Shown piece by piece: positions 1-9,923 of a stretch of 64,000 nt of DNA (its first letter is position 1; every line of letters starts with the position of its first letter). Position numbers and translations under genes: made by a program. Where the stretch lies: NCBI GenBank assembly GCA_018712245.1, contig DVHE01000048.1, forward strand, positions 57,453 to 121,452, written 5' to 3'. A model generated the notes under the pieces. The model was not told the DNA's origin. It was given only the letters and a program-made list of their open reading frames with translations, and made no database searches. This DNA comes from Candidatus Avoscillospira avicola (GTDB taxonomy: Bacteria > Bacillota > Clostridia > Oscillospirales > Oscillospiraceae).

Positions 1-536
1 GCGACGTGCGCACCTACCAGTTGGACGCACTGCGGCGGAAGTTCGGCGTGGTGTTTCAGAACGACATGGTGTTCTATAACTCCCTGCGGGAGAACATCCG
101 CTTTGGCCGCCCGCTGGAGGATCGGGCGCTGCTGGCGGCGGTGGAGGACGCGGCGGCGATGGAGTACGTCGGCTCCCTGGACGACGGACTCAGCCACCAG
201 GCGGAGATCAAGGGCGCCAACCTCTCCGGCGGGCAGAAGCAGCGGATGCTGATCGCCCGGGCCCTGGCCGGCGATCCGGAAATCCTCATTCTGGACGACT
301 CCTCTTCGGCCCTGGACTATCAGACCGATGCGGCGCTGCGCCGGGCCATCCAGGCCCACCACAGCCGCTCCACCACCATCATGGTGGCCCAGCGGGTCAG
401 CTCCATCCAGTCCATGACCCATATCCTGGTGATGGACGACGGGCGGGCCATCGGCTACGGCACCCACCAGGAGCTGCTGGAGACCTGCCCGGCCTACCGG
501 GAGATTTACCGCGCCCAGATGGGCGCGCTGGCTTAA
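1..536 (+). CDS. ABC exporter subunit, ATP-binding C-terminus (5' truncated by window)
   Basis: Only the C-terminal 178 codons of a transporter ATPase domain are inside the window (frame starts at base 3). Q-loop (VVFQND), a canonical signature LSGGQKQR and a Walker B region ILILDDSSSALD are visible. Two catalytic positions are unusual: the Glu after Walker B is Asp (DD instead of DE) and the switch His is Gln (MVAQR instead of IAHR). This is the pattern of the degenerate half of heterodimeric type IV exporters such as TM287/288 or BmrCD. The next gene, 183 bp downstream on the same strand, is the expected partner. Substrate cannot be inferred; these exporters usually extrude drugs or lipids. 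Confidence 0.9.
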   Translation, partial: DVRTYQLDALRRKFGVVFQNDMVFYNSLRENIRFGRPLEDRALLAAVEDAAAMEYVGSLDDGLSHQAEIKGANLSGGQKQRMLIARALAGDPEILILDDSSSALDYQTDAALRRAIQAHHSRSTTIMVAQRVSSIQSMTHILVMDDGRAIGYGTHQELLETCPAYREIYRAQMGALA

Positions 537-538
537 CG

Positions 539-695
539 TAAACGCCGATCAAACAGACAGCGGCGGCCGGCGGATCTTTTGTTCCAACTGTGCAGTTTGA
601 AAATCTGGCAAGACATCCAGTATTGCGGCGATTTCCAAACTTTCATTTGAAACAAAATCTCTCGCCGCCTGCTCTTGCGATTTAATCAGCGTTTA
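539..695 (+). repeat. Palindromic leader element, subfamily A, copy 1
   Basis: A 157-bp near-complete imperfect palindrome. Ends TAAACGCCGATCAAA and (reverse complement) TAAACGCTGATTAAA; central hairpin GTTTGAAAATC/GATTTCCAAAC around the apical ACATCCAGTA. It fills the gap between the two ABC exporter genes and stops 25 bp before the ATG at 720, just before the Shine-Dalgarno. About 90% identical by eye to the copy at 41787-41943, and shares its core and architecture with the copies at 17597, 18842 and 19297. No target-site duplication is obvious. It could be a MITE-like element or a structured RNA. Confidence 0.85.
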
Positions 696-719
696 CTAGA
701 TCGAAGGGAGGGAGACGCC

Positions 720-2492
720 ATGCCGCCGAGAGGCTTGGGCGCGAAAAAAGAAAAACCCAAGGACACCCGGGGGACGATCCGCCGGATCGCCCGCTACCTC
801 ACCCGCTACCGGTGGGTGCTGCTGGCGCTGCTGGTCTGCACCCTCGTCAGCAACGTGGGGAACCTGCTGGGGCCGACCTTTGCCGGCAAGGCCATCGGCG
901 CGGCGGTGGACGCCGGGCAGGTGGACTTCGCCGTGGTGGCCTACTACGCCAAGTGGATGCTGGGGGCCTATCTGGTGGGGAATCTCCTCTCCTTCCTGGT
1001 GAACCAGGGCATGATGCGCCTGGGCCGACGGGTGGCCCGGCAGATGCGCCAGGACGTGTTTGACAAGCTGATGGCCCTGCCGGTCAGCTACTTTGACCGC
1101 AACCAGGCCGGCGACATCATCAGCCGCGTCTCCTACGACATCGACGTGGTGACGACCTGCCTCTCCGCCGACCTCATTCAGATTCTTACCAGCGTCGTCA
1201 CCGTGGTGGGCTCCTTCGGGATGATGTGCATGATCTCGCTGCCCATGGTGACGGGGCTGTGCATCACCATTCCCATGGCCATCGGCTTCACACGGTTTAT
1301 GGGCAAGCGGACGCGGCCCCTCTACGCCCGGCGCAGTGCCGCCTATGGCCGGATGAACGGCTATGTGGAGGAAATGTTCTCCGGCCAGAAGACCATCCTG
1401 GCCTACGCCTATGAGGACCAGGTCTGCGAGGACTTCTCCCAAATCAACCGCGATGCCGCCGAGGCCTACCGGGCCGCCGACGCCCTGGGCATGACCACCG
1501 GCCCGACCATCAATATGATCAACAACCTGGGCCTCTCCCTGGTGGGCATGGCCGGGGCGGTACTGTACCTGCTGGGCCTGACCGGCATGGAGCAGATATC
1601 CTCCTTCGTCCTCTACTCTCGGAAGTTCTGCGGCCCCATCAACGAGGTGGCCAATATCCTCAACGAACTCTATTCGGCCCTGGCGGCGGCGGAGCGGGTC
1701 TTCGCGCTGCTGGACCAGCCGGAGGAGACCGCCGACGCCCCCGGCGCCCAGGTGCTTTCCCGGGTGGCGGGGGAGGTGGAGATGGACCACGTCCGCTTCG
1801 GCTATCTCCCGGGGCAGACGGTGCTGCACGACCTGAGCCTCCGGGCAAAGCCGGGGCAGACCGTTGCCATCGTGGGCCACACCGGCGCGGGCAAGACCAC
1901 CATCATCAACCTCCTGATGCGGTTTTACGACGTGGACAGCGGCGAGATTCGGGTGGACGGAACGCCCATCTGCCGCCTGACCCGGGATTCCCTCCGCCGG
2001 GCCTACGCCATGGTGCTGCAGGACACCTGGGTCTTCCACGGCACGGTCTATGAGAACATCGCCTACGGCAAGGAGGGCGCCACCATGGAGGAAGTGGTGG
2101 CGGCTGCCAAGGCGGCGCGGATTCACAGCTACATCATGCGGCTGCCCCAGGGCTACCAGACCGTCATCCGCGAGGACGGCGGCAACATCAGCAAGGGGCA
2201 GAAGCAGCTTTTGACCATCGCCCGGGCCATGCTCTACGACACCCATATGCTGATTCTCGACGAGGCCACCAGCAATGTGGATACCAACACCGAGCAGCAG
2301 GTCCAGCGGGCCATGCAGACGCTGATGCAGGGCAAGACCTGCTTCGTCATCGCCCACCGGCTCTCCACCATCCAGAACGCCGACTGGATTTTGGTCATGG
2401 ACCACGGCGACGTGGTGGAGCAGGGCACCCACGAGACGCTGATGGCCCAAAAGGGCGCCTACTACCGCCTCTACGCCGCGCAGTTTTCGTAG
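720..2492 (+). CDS. ABC transporter ATP-binding/permease, partner of upstream half-transporter
   Basis: 590 aa half-transporter: six membrane segments (about residues 35-315) then an ATPase domain. Walker A GHTGAGKTT, Walker B LILDEATSNVD with the catalytic Glu, and a proper switch His (IAHRLST). The signature is degenerate (ISKGQKQ instead of LSGGQ). Together with the upstream protein (good signature, bad Walker B and His) this gives one consensus and one degenerate ATP site, as expected of a heterodimeric exporter. ATG 720 is chosen because GGGAGGGAG at 705-713 is well spaced; the TTG at 675 would read through the leader element. The stop codon TAG is part of an intergenic GTAGGGGC repeat. 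Confidence 0.9.
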   Translation: MPPRGLGAKKEKPKDTRGTIRRIARYLTRYRWVLLALLVCTLVSNVGNLLGPTFAGKAIGAAVDAGQVDFAVVAYYAKWMLGAYLVGNLLSFLVNQGMMRLGRRVARQMRQDVFDKLMALPVSYFDRNQAGDIISRVSYDIDVVTTCLSADLIQILTSVVTVVGSFGMMCMISLPMVTGLCITIPMAIGFTRFMGKRTRPLYARRSAAYGRMNGYVEEMFSGQKTILAYAYEDQVCEDFSQINRDAAEAYRAADALGMTTGPTINMINNLGLSLVGMAGAVLYLLGLTGMEQISSFVLYSRKFCGPINEVANILNELYSALAAAERVFALLDQPEETADAPGAQVLSRVAGEVEMDHVRFGYLPGQTVLHDLSLRAKPGQTVAIVGHTGAGKTTIINLLMRFYDVDSGEIRVDGTPICRLTRDSLRRAYAMVLQDTWVFHGTVYENIAYGKEGATMEEVVAAAKAARIHSYIMRLPQGYQTVIREDGGNISKGQKQLLTIARAMLYDTHMLILDEATSNVDTNTEQQVQRAMQTLMQGKTCFVIAHRLSTIQNADWILVMDHGDVVEQGTHETLMAQKGAYYRLYAAQFS

Positions 2493-2668
2493 GGGCAGAT
2501 GCCCACATCCGCCCGCCAGCTGGCGCTTCCCGCCGCGCCCGCGCGCCCTGGACCGGGTGGGCCTTCGCATGGAGCGCAGGCGTCTGACAGGGAAGACCAT
2601 GCGGATGAGGAGGCTGCCCATGCGGGTATGCAGCAATAGCGTGCTGTCGTGCGACATGATCGAATAGC

Positions 2669-2848
2669 GTGTACGGTGTGTACGGCGCGTGTACGGCACA
2701 ATTTTAGGGGGTGAAAACCCGCAAACCCAGTATTCCCAAGGGTTTGCGGGACTGTGTACGGTGTGTACGGCATAATTGTAAAAAAACCAGAAAATCTGAT
2801 TTTAGGAATTTACCCTTTTTAGACAAAAGTGCTGTTCGCACCGTACAC
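2669..2848. repeat. GTGTACGG short repeat cluster
   Basis: GTGTACGGTGTGTACGGC occurs twice as direct repeats about 85 bp apart, with an extra GTGTACGGCAC directly after the first and an inverted CCGTACACACC at about 2838. Between them lies the hairpin CGCAAACCC/GGGTTTGCG. Composition is locally AT-rich (2775-2835), unlike the neighbourhood. Function unknown. Confidence 0.6.
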
Positions 2849-3050
2849 ACCCCCCCGCGCCGAAATTGTCACAACAAAATAGCGTGGATAGTGTTGGGTT
2901 TTTGGACAATTCCAAGGAGCTTTGAAACTTTTCAGGGAAAATCCAGTCAGGCTGCGTGTACGCGGCCCGCTGTACACGCGCTGTACACGCTGTCACGCCC
3001 CCACGGGGTGCGGTGTGTGTGCCGGGTGCGCGGGGGGAATCGGCAGTTGG

Positions 3051-3078
3051 CGGGCCGATGTAGGCATCGGCCCCTACG
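3051..3078 (-). repeat. GTAGGGGC hairpin, GCCGATG core
   Basis: Reads on the minus strand as CGTAGGGGC followed by a CGATG/CATCG stem. A second, partial copy follows at about 3085-3108. Same family as 6417, 14888, 18651, 24388, 34778 and 37674. Confidence 0.75.
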
Positions 3079-3182
3079 AACAACGATGCGGCATCGGCCC
3101 CTACAGCGGAATCGGCGGGGCGCTGCGTTGTCTGCCGCGGGGGCTTTTGCAAATCCTTCGGCAAAATCCCCCCTCTGGCCTA

Positions 3183-3210
3183 TTGACAACGGCAAAAATC
3201 GTGGTAGAAT
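3183..3210 (+). promoter_or_regulatory. Sigma-A promoter of alaS T-box transcript
   Basis: TTGACA at 3183-3188, 16-bp spacer, TAGAAT at 3205-3210. Placed directly upstream of the T-box leader, giving a start near 3217. Confidence 0.85.
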
Positions 3211-3216
3211 AGCGGT

Positions 3217-3453
3217 ATTGTGAAACATATGGCCATTTGCCATGAGGAAGTCAGCCACAGCCACGGGGCCGGAGCGAGGAGGGGACGGTGCAAGCCCTCT
3301 GCACACCAGCTGGGGCAGCCGCTTCGGAGCATCCCTGCGAGGAGCAGGGCGGTCCACCGCCGTTACCCGGTGAGCTAAGACGCCGCGCCGCGGCAATTAG
3401 GGTGGTACCGTGAAGCTTGCTTCGCCCCTATGCTGGGCGGGGCATTATTTTTT
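3217..3453 (+). promoter_or_regulatory. T-box riboswitch (tRNA-Ala sensing)
   Basis: Leader of about 235 nt before alaS. The diagnostic T-box sequence AGGGTGGTACCG is at 3399-3410, inside the antiterminator region, and is followed by a GC-rich hairpin (GCCCC/GGGGC, about 3424-3443) and a T-rich run at 3446-3454, i.e. an intrinsic terminator. Known mechanism: uncharged tRNA pairs with the T-box and prevents termination, so alaS is induced by alanine starvation. I could not pin down the specifier codon by eye; alanine is inferred from the downstream gene. Confidence 0.93.
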
Positions 3454-3477
3454 TCGGAAAAAGGAGAAAGAACCCCC

Positions 3478-6147
<2,670 letters not shown>

Positions 6148-6177
6148 TAAATAGTGAAAGAGCAATAAATAGACACA

Positions 6178-6210
6178 AACGGGCGCACCGCAGTCAGCGG
6201 TGCGCCCGTT
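6178..6210 (+). terminator. Intrinsic terminator of alaS
   Basis: AACGGGCGCACCGC, loop AGTCA, GCGGTGCGCCCGTT: perfect 14-bp stem, 30 bp after the alaS stop. Confidence 0.85.
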
Positions 6211-6517
6211 GTCTACCTGTAGGGGCACGCGGCGCTGATGATTTCCCATTCCCACCGTAGGGGCGCGCATCGCACGTCCGTTTGTTTGTGTCGCCTGAGC
6301 GCCCGCGCCAAACGCACCAGGCCTGACGGAGAGATATCGTAGGGGCGGCTATCAGCCGCCCGCTATGCCGCCCCGCCGGAGCGCTGGCGGGAAACGCACG
6401 CTCACCCCGTCTTTACCGTAGGGGCCGATGCCCACATCGGCCCGTGCCGCGAAGCCGCCACGCCGGAGCGCTGACGGCAACGCACCGACCCGCGGTTCCA
6501 ACGTCGGGGAACTGGGA
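6211..6517. other. Intergenic region with GTAGGGGC hairpins
   Basis: About 300 bp with no gene. It contains four GTAGGGGC-led units: 6220-6242 (imperfect), 6258-6282 (GCGCGCAT core), 6339-6363 (GGCGGCTATCAGCCGCC core) and 6417-6445 (GCCGATGCCCACATCGGC core), separated by short GC-rich spacers with recurring CGCCGGAGCGCT words. Confidence 0.75.
6339..6445 (+). repeat. Two GTAGGGGC hairpins (GGCGGCTATC and GCCGATG cores)
   Basis: CGTAGGGGC then GGCTATCAGCC at 6339-6363, and CGTAGGGGC then CGATGCCCACATCG at 6417-6445. The flank is constant and the stem sequence varies, as in the other copies. Confidence 0.75.
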
Positions 6518-6546
6518 TTGTGCTGGAAAGGAAAATATGGTATTAT
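6518..6546 (+). promoter_or_regulatory. Promoter of RRNPP-type regulator
   Basis: TTGTGC at 6518-6523, 17-bp spacer ending in TGG, TATTAT at 6541-6546 (extended -10). Confidence 0.75.
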
Positions 6547-6581
6547 AAGAAAAAAGGCGAATTGGATCGGAGGTGGAGACG

Positions 6582-7526
6582 GTGCGGGAAATCTTTTTAG
6601 GCGAGGTCATCCGGCAGCGGCGGGTGGAGCTGAGACTGACGCAGGAGGAAGTATGCGAAGGAATTTGCGAGCCGATCACAATTTCGCGGATGGAGAACGG
6701 CAAACAGACGCCGTCACGCAATCGCGTCAAGGCATTGCTGCAGCGGCTGGGCCTGCCTGACGACCGGTTTTACGGCCTCCTGAGCGCCAAGGAACTGGAA
6801 ATCAGCAGGCTGGAGAAGGAGATCGTCAGCTGCAATGTGCGCTTTGAACGGGCCGAGGGCGAGGAGAAGAAAGTTGCCCGGGCGGAAGCGCTGGCCAAGC
6901 TCCAGGCGCTGGAACAGGTGATCGACGGCGATGACACGCTCTCCCAGCAGTTGATCCTCCGCTCCCGCTATCTCCTGGGCACCGAACAGGGACGCTATGA
7001 CTTCGAGACGGGCATGGCCATGCTGCTGGAGGCTATGCGGCTGACCAAGCCGCGATTTGACATCCGGCAGATCGAGAAGGGGCTGTACACAGAGCAGGAG
7101 GTCAAGCTCCTCAACAATATGGCCTTATGCTATTCCCGGGCGGGAAAACACGTGGAGGCCCTCGATATCCTGCGCCAGCTCCTTGGTTATTTGCAGACCA
7201 GCTGGGAAAAAATACCCCCGCACCGGGCGTATATCCCGCTGGTGGCCTGCAATTACGCCCGGGAGCTGGGAATTGTCAAGCGCTACGCGGAGGCCATTGA
7301 GATTGCGGAAGAGGCAAAGAATATCTGCATCAACTATGGACACTATCAATTTTTGCCGGGCCTGCTGGCTATTTTGGCAGAATGCTGCTTCTTTATAGGA
7401 GATTCCGCCCGAAGCGCGGCGCTATACCGTCAAGCATATTATTTGTATGAGGTAATCAAAAATGAAAAAAACCGGTCTATCATCCAGGCTGAGGCCAGGG
7501 AGCGCTTGGGATTGATTTTGGAGTGA
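6582..7526 (+). CDS. HTH-TPR transcriptional regulator, RRNPP (Rgg/PlcR-like) type
   Basis: 314 aa. An N-terminal XRE helix-turn-helix (about residues 5-60: RLTQEEVCEGI, TISRMENGKQTPSRN) is followed by an all-helical region of about 250 residues with tetratricopeptide-like helices (ALCYSRAGKHVEALDILRQL; YAEAIEIAEEAKNICINYG). This layout and length match Rgg, PlcR, NprR and PrgX, which bind short secreted peptides after re-import and then alter transcription. GTG 6582 is preferred over GTG 6573 because CGGAGGTG (6568-6575) would overlap the latter. It has its own promoter and converges with a small secreted peptide gene, which suggests a peptide-sensing pair; that pairing is inference. Confidence 0.85.
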   Translation: MREIFLGEVIRQRRVELRLTQEEVCEGICEPITISRMENGKQTPSRNRVKALLQRLGLPDDRFYGLLSAKELEISRLEKEIVSCNVRFERAEGEEKKVARAEALAKLQALEQVIDGDDTLSQQLILRSRYLLGTEQGRYDFETGMAMLLEAMRLTKPRFDIRQIEKGLYTEQEVKLLNNMALCYSRAGKHVEALDILRQLLGYLQTSWEKIPPHRAYIPLVACNYARELGIVKRYAEAIEIAEEAKNICINYGHYQFLPGLLAILAECCFFIGDSARSAALYRQAYYLYEVIKNEKNRSIIQAEARERLGLILE

Positions 7527-7580
7527 TAGATTGCCTCAGGGCATATCGCGGCTGTACTTGAGCATATATGCCGCATCCAG

Positions 7581-7620
7581 AAAAAGCCACCCAGCGCATG
7601 CTTGCGTTGGGTGGCTTTTT
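7581..7620. terminator. Bidirectional terminator between regulator and peptide gene
   Basis: AAAAAGCCACCCA ... TGGGTGGCTTTTT: 13-bp arms with A- and T-runs, so it works on both strands for the convergent genes. Confidence 0.9.
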
Positions 7621-7682
7621 CGCAGGATTGCCGGCGCGGCTTGATATGGAGTAGGTTGGGAATCGTATTGCGAAACCTGTGA

Positions 7683-7961
7683 TTAGAAGCTTTCTCCTTC
7701 GCCGTCCGGCATTTCAGCGCCGCAGGGATTGGTGACGTTTTTGTCGTCGCCTCCCTTTTCGTCCTCTCCTTCTTCGCCTCCTTCAGTCGGCTCTGTGGGT
7801 TGCTCCGGATTGGTAGAGCCATCGCCCTCATCACAAGGCTGCGTGCTGACTTCGGTGGGAAGGGTCTCACAATCAGCAGCATGGATGGTCCCCATCAGGG
7901 GCGACATAGCCAAAAGCAGGCAGAGCGCGGCGGCAAAAAGGAACTTTTTGAATGCTTTCAT
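7683..7961 (-). CDS. Small secreted peptide precursor, candidate signalling peptide
   Basis: 92 aa. A Sec-type signal peptide is clear (MKAFKKFLFAAALCLLLAMS, likely cleavage after IHA near residue 28). The mature part is acidic and rich in Pro, Glu and Gly (PEQPTEPTEGG) with four Cys, and ends NVTNPCGAEMPDGEGESF. No enzyme domain is seen. The ATG is at 7961 with GAAAGGATT upstream; a longer frame to 8066 reads through the inverted repeat and is rejected. It sits tail-to-tail with the HTH-TPR regulator and head-to-head with an ABC exporter. This resembles propeptide genes of RRNPP systems. Which residues would form a mature signal is unknown; a structural exoprotein remains possible. Confidence 0.7.
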   Translation of the reverse strand: MKAFKKFLFAAALCLLLAMSPLMGTIHAADCETLPTEVSTQPCDEGDGSTNPEQPTEPTEGGEEGEDEKGGDDKNVTNPCGAEMPDGEGESF

Positions 7962-7993
7962 ATCAGATAATCCTTTCGAACGTATTTGTCTTA

Positions 7994-8022
7994 AGACTAT
8001 CGCCAGCCGCCACGGATGTACA
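7994..8022 (-). promoter_or_regulatory. Possible weak promoter of the peptide gene
   Basis: Minus strand: TGTACA (8022-8017), 17-bp spacer, TAGTCT (7999-7994). It is a poor match to consensus, but directly abuts the inverted repeat at 8023-8060, as expected for an activator-dependent promoter. Weak call. Confidence 0.3.
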
Positions 8023-8060
8023 TATCGTTTTGTGTTATTTTTTGCTAACACGAAACGATA
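8023..8060. promoter_or_regulatory. Inverted repeat, candidate operator between peptide and exporter genes
   Basis: TATCGTTTTGTGTTA, 8-bp spacer TTTTTTGC, TAACACGAAACGATA: 15-bp arms with one mismatch, in the divergent intergenic region. The sequence is unlike the hairpin repeats elsewhere in the window. No T-run terminator and no gene end nearby, so a protein-binding site is more likely. The adjacent HTH-TPR regulator is the natural candidate. Confidence 0.65.
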
Positions 8061-8238
8061 TTGCAATAAATATCGCTTGCGTGTACCCTGTACAAGGGGA
8101 ACGGCGATGGATTAGAGGCGCCTTTTCAACCATACAGATGAACAGAGGAAAAGATGCCTGTCAGAAGTAGACACTGCTGTATCGATTTTTCCGGCGCAAC
8201 TAGATCAATCATACAGCGAATGATTGGAGGCAGCTTTT

Positions 8239-9858
8239 ATGAAATCGTCATTCCCCCACTCTAAAGAAGTGCTGCTGTGCGTGGCAGCCTGCGTGGCAGC
8301 CGTGATCTCGGAGGCGCTGGTCGTTGCCGCGAGCCTGTTCACCGGCAGCGCGGTGGATTTAGCGGTGGCGGGCAATCTGTCTGGCCTGTGGGAGGTGTGC
8401 TTGCTCCTGCTGGGCCTGACCCTCGGCAGCAACCTGATATTTTTGCTGTCGGTCTACGCCAATTACCGCTTCGGGCATTCCGTGTCGGACAGCCTGCGGA
8501 ATCAGCTGGTCAAGGGCTTCTTTGCCCAGAACCTGTCCCGGTTCAGACGCAGCCAGGATGCCTACTATATGAACCTTCTCACAGCGGATGTGGACAATCT
8601 GTGCGAGTCCTACTATATGAATTTCTCCATCGAGATCAAGTTTCTGGCCTTGTGCGTCGGCTCTATCGCGGCCATGCTGGTGATCCATGTCGGGATGTTT
8701 GGGGTCGCGCTGGTCTTCTCCCTTGTGCCGCTGTGCGTCACCTATTTCTTTGAACGGCGCATCCCCCGGTACAGCAGCGCCTGCTCCCAGGCCAATGAGG
8801 GCTTTCATGCCGACGCGCTGCAAGTTGTGGAGGGCTATGAGATGCTGAAGCTGAACGGATGCAAGTCCGGCGGCATTCTGCACTGCTTCCAGGAGAGCAG
8901 CCGCCGGAAGGCAAGGGCCTCTGTTCGCCTGGGGGTCTTCCAGAGCCTTTCCTATCTCTCCATCGATATGATCGACACCCTGGCCCAAATGGCCCTGCTG
9001 GGTGTCGGTGGATATCTGATTATCACCGACCAGATTACAACGGGCCAGCTGCTCAGCTGCACCATGCTCTCTACATATGTGTGCAGCGGCATCAACAATT
9101 TCCTGGAAATGCATATGGCGCGAAAGTCCATGCACCCGATCAAGGAAAAGGTGGAAGCGCAGCTGCCCCAGGCCCGGCGCGGCGAGGAGGTCTGGACGCC
9201 CTCCGCTGCCGACGGGGAAATCCGCTATCAGGATGTGTGCTTCACGTATGAGGACCATGAAAGGCCGCTTTTTGACCACGTATCGCTGACGTTTGAGGCA
9301 GGGAAGTGCTATGCCATCGTCGGAGAGAGCGGCGTGGGAAAATCGACCTTAGTTCGTTTGATGCTCCAATACGACCCTGCCTACACCGGCAGCATCACGC
9401 TGTTTGGAACGGAGCTGCGCCAAATCCCCGAAGCGGCGCTGTACCAGCAGGTGGGGCTGGTCAACCAGAACGAGTACATTTTGAATGCCAGCCTTTTTGA
9501 AAATATCACGTTGGGCGCCGATGGCCTGCGCCGGGATTCTCCGGCCTATCTTTCCCTGTTGGAGCAATTGAAGCTGTCCAACCTGGCTGAGCGCCTGGGC
9601 GACAGGCCGCTGGGCGATGCCGGAGAAATGCTCTCGGGCGGAGAGCGGCAGAGAATCGCATTGGCCCGCGTGCTGCTTAGAAAGCCCAAAGTGCTGATTT
9701 TTGACGAGCCGACGGTTGGCCTGGACCCGGAGAACAGAGCAGCGATTGAACAGCTGATTTTCGACTTGACTGGTTTCACGCGCATCGTTGTCACCCACAA
9801 CGGCGACAGGGACTATCTATCCAAGTTTGACCGGGTCATCCGGCTGCCGCTGCCGTAG
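8239..9858 (+). CDS. ABC transporter ATP-binding/permease (half-exporter)
   Basis: 539 aa. Membrane domain at about residues 10-300 with six predicted helices, then a complete ATPase: Walker A GESGVGKST (about 361), Q-loop VGLVNQNE, signature LSGGERQR (about 464), Walker B VLIFDEPTVGLD (about 484) and switch His (VVTHNGD). All catalytic residues are present, so it can work as a homodimer. There is no C39 peptidase domain, so it would not trim a leader. ATG 8239 has TTGGAGG at 8224-8230. It is divergent from the secreted peptide gene across a strong inverted repeat; export of that or a related peptide is a hypothesis only. Confidence 0.9.
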   Translation: MKSSFPHSKEVLLCVAACVAAVISEALVVAASLFTGSAVDLAVAGNLSGLWEVCLLLLGLTLGSNLIFLLSVYANYRFGHSVSDSLRNQLVKGFFAQNLSRFRRSQDAYYMNLLTADVDNLCESYYMNFSIEIKFLALCVGSIAAMLVIHVGMFGVALVFSLVPLCVTYFFERRIPRYSSACSQANEGFHADALQVVEGYEMLKLNGCKSGGILHCFQESSRRKARASVRLGVFQSLSYLSIDMIDTLAQMALLGVGGYLIITDQITTGQLLSCTMLSTYVCSGINNFLEMHMARKSMHPIKEKVEAQLPQARRGEEVWTPSAADGEIRYQDVCFTYEDHERPLFDHVSLTFEAGKCYAIVGESGVGKSTLVRLMLQYDPAYTGSITLFGTELRQIPEAALYQQVGLVNQNEYILNASLFENITLGADGLRRDSPAYLSLLEQLKLSNLAERLGDRPLGDAGEMLSGGERQRIALARVLLRKPKVLIFDEPTVGLDPENRAAIEQLIFDLTGFTRIVVTHNGDRDYLSKFDRVIRLPLP

Positions 9859-9923
9859 GCGCCGTTCGCGGCGGTTAGCCGTCCGCCGCTGCGCATAAAA
9901 TGCCGAAGAAAGGATGCATTGCC

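Larger units (their letters stand above)
2493..3182. other. Long intergenic region with hairpins and GTGTACGG repeats
   Basis: 690 bp without a supportable gene. It holds a GTAGGGGC hairpin overlapping the preceding stop (2488-2518), two copies of GTGTACGGTGTGTACGG (about 2669-2685 and 2754-2770), an inverted CCGTACACACC (about 2838-2848), further GTGTACGC/GTACACGC motifs at 2955-2990, a hairpin GCAAACCC/GGGTTTGC at 2721-2750, and inverted-orientation CGGGCCGATG...CATCGGCCC hairpins at 3051-3078 and 3085-3108. Short ORFs here have repeat-derived sequence and no good ribosome binding site. Confidence 0.7.

Noticed and set aside
2711..3223. ORFs in the 2.5-3.2 kb gap
   Set aside because: Sequences are derived from GTACGG and GCCGATG repeats, no RBS, overlapping frames on both strands.
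7962..8066. Longer form of the secreted peptide (127 aa)
   Set aside because: It would read through the inverted repeat and hide the signal peptide; ATG 7961 has a good SD.
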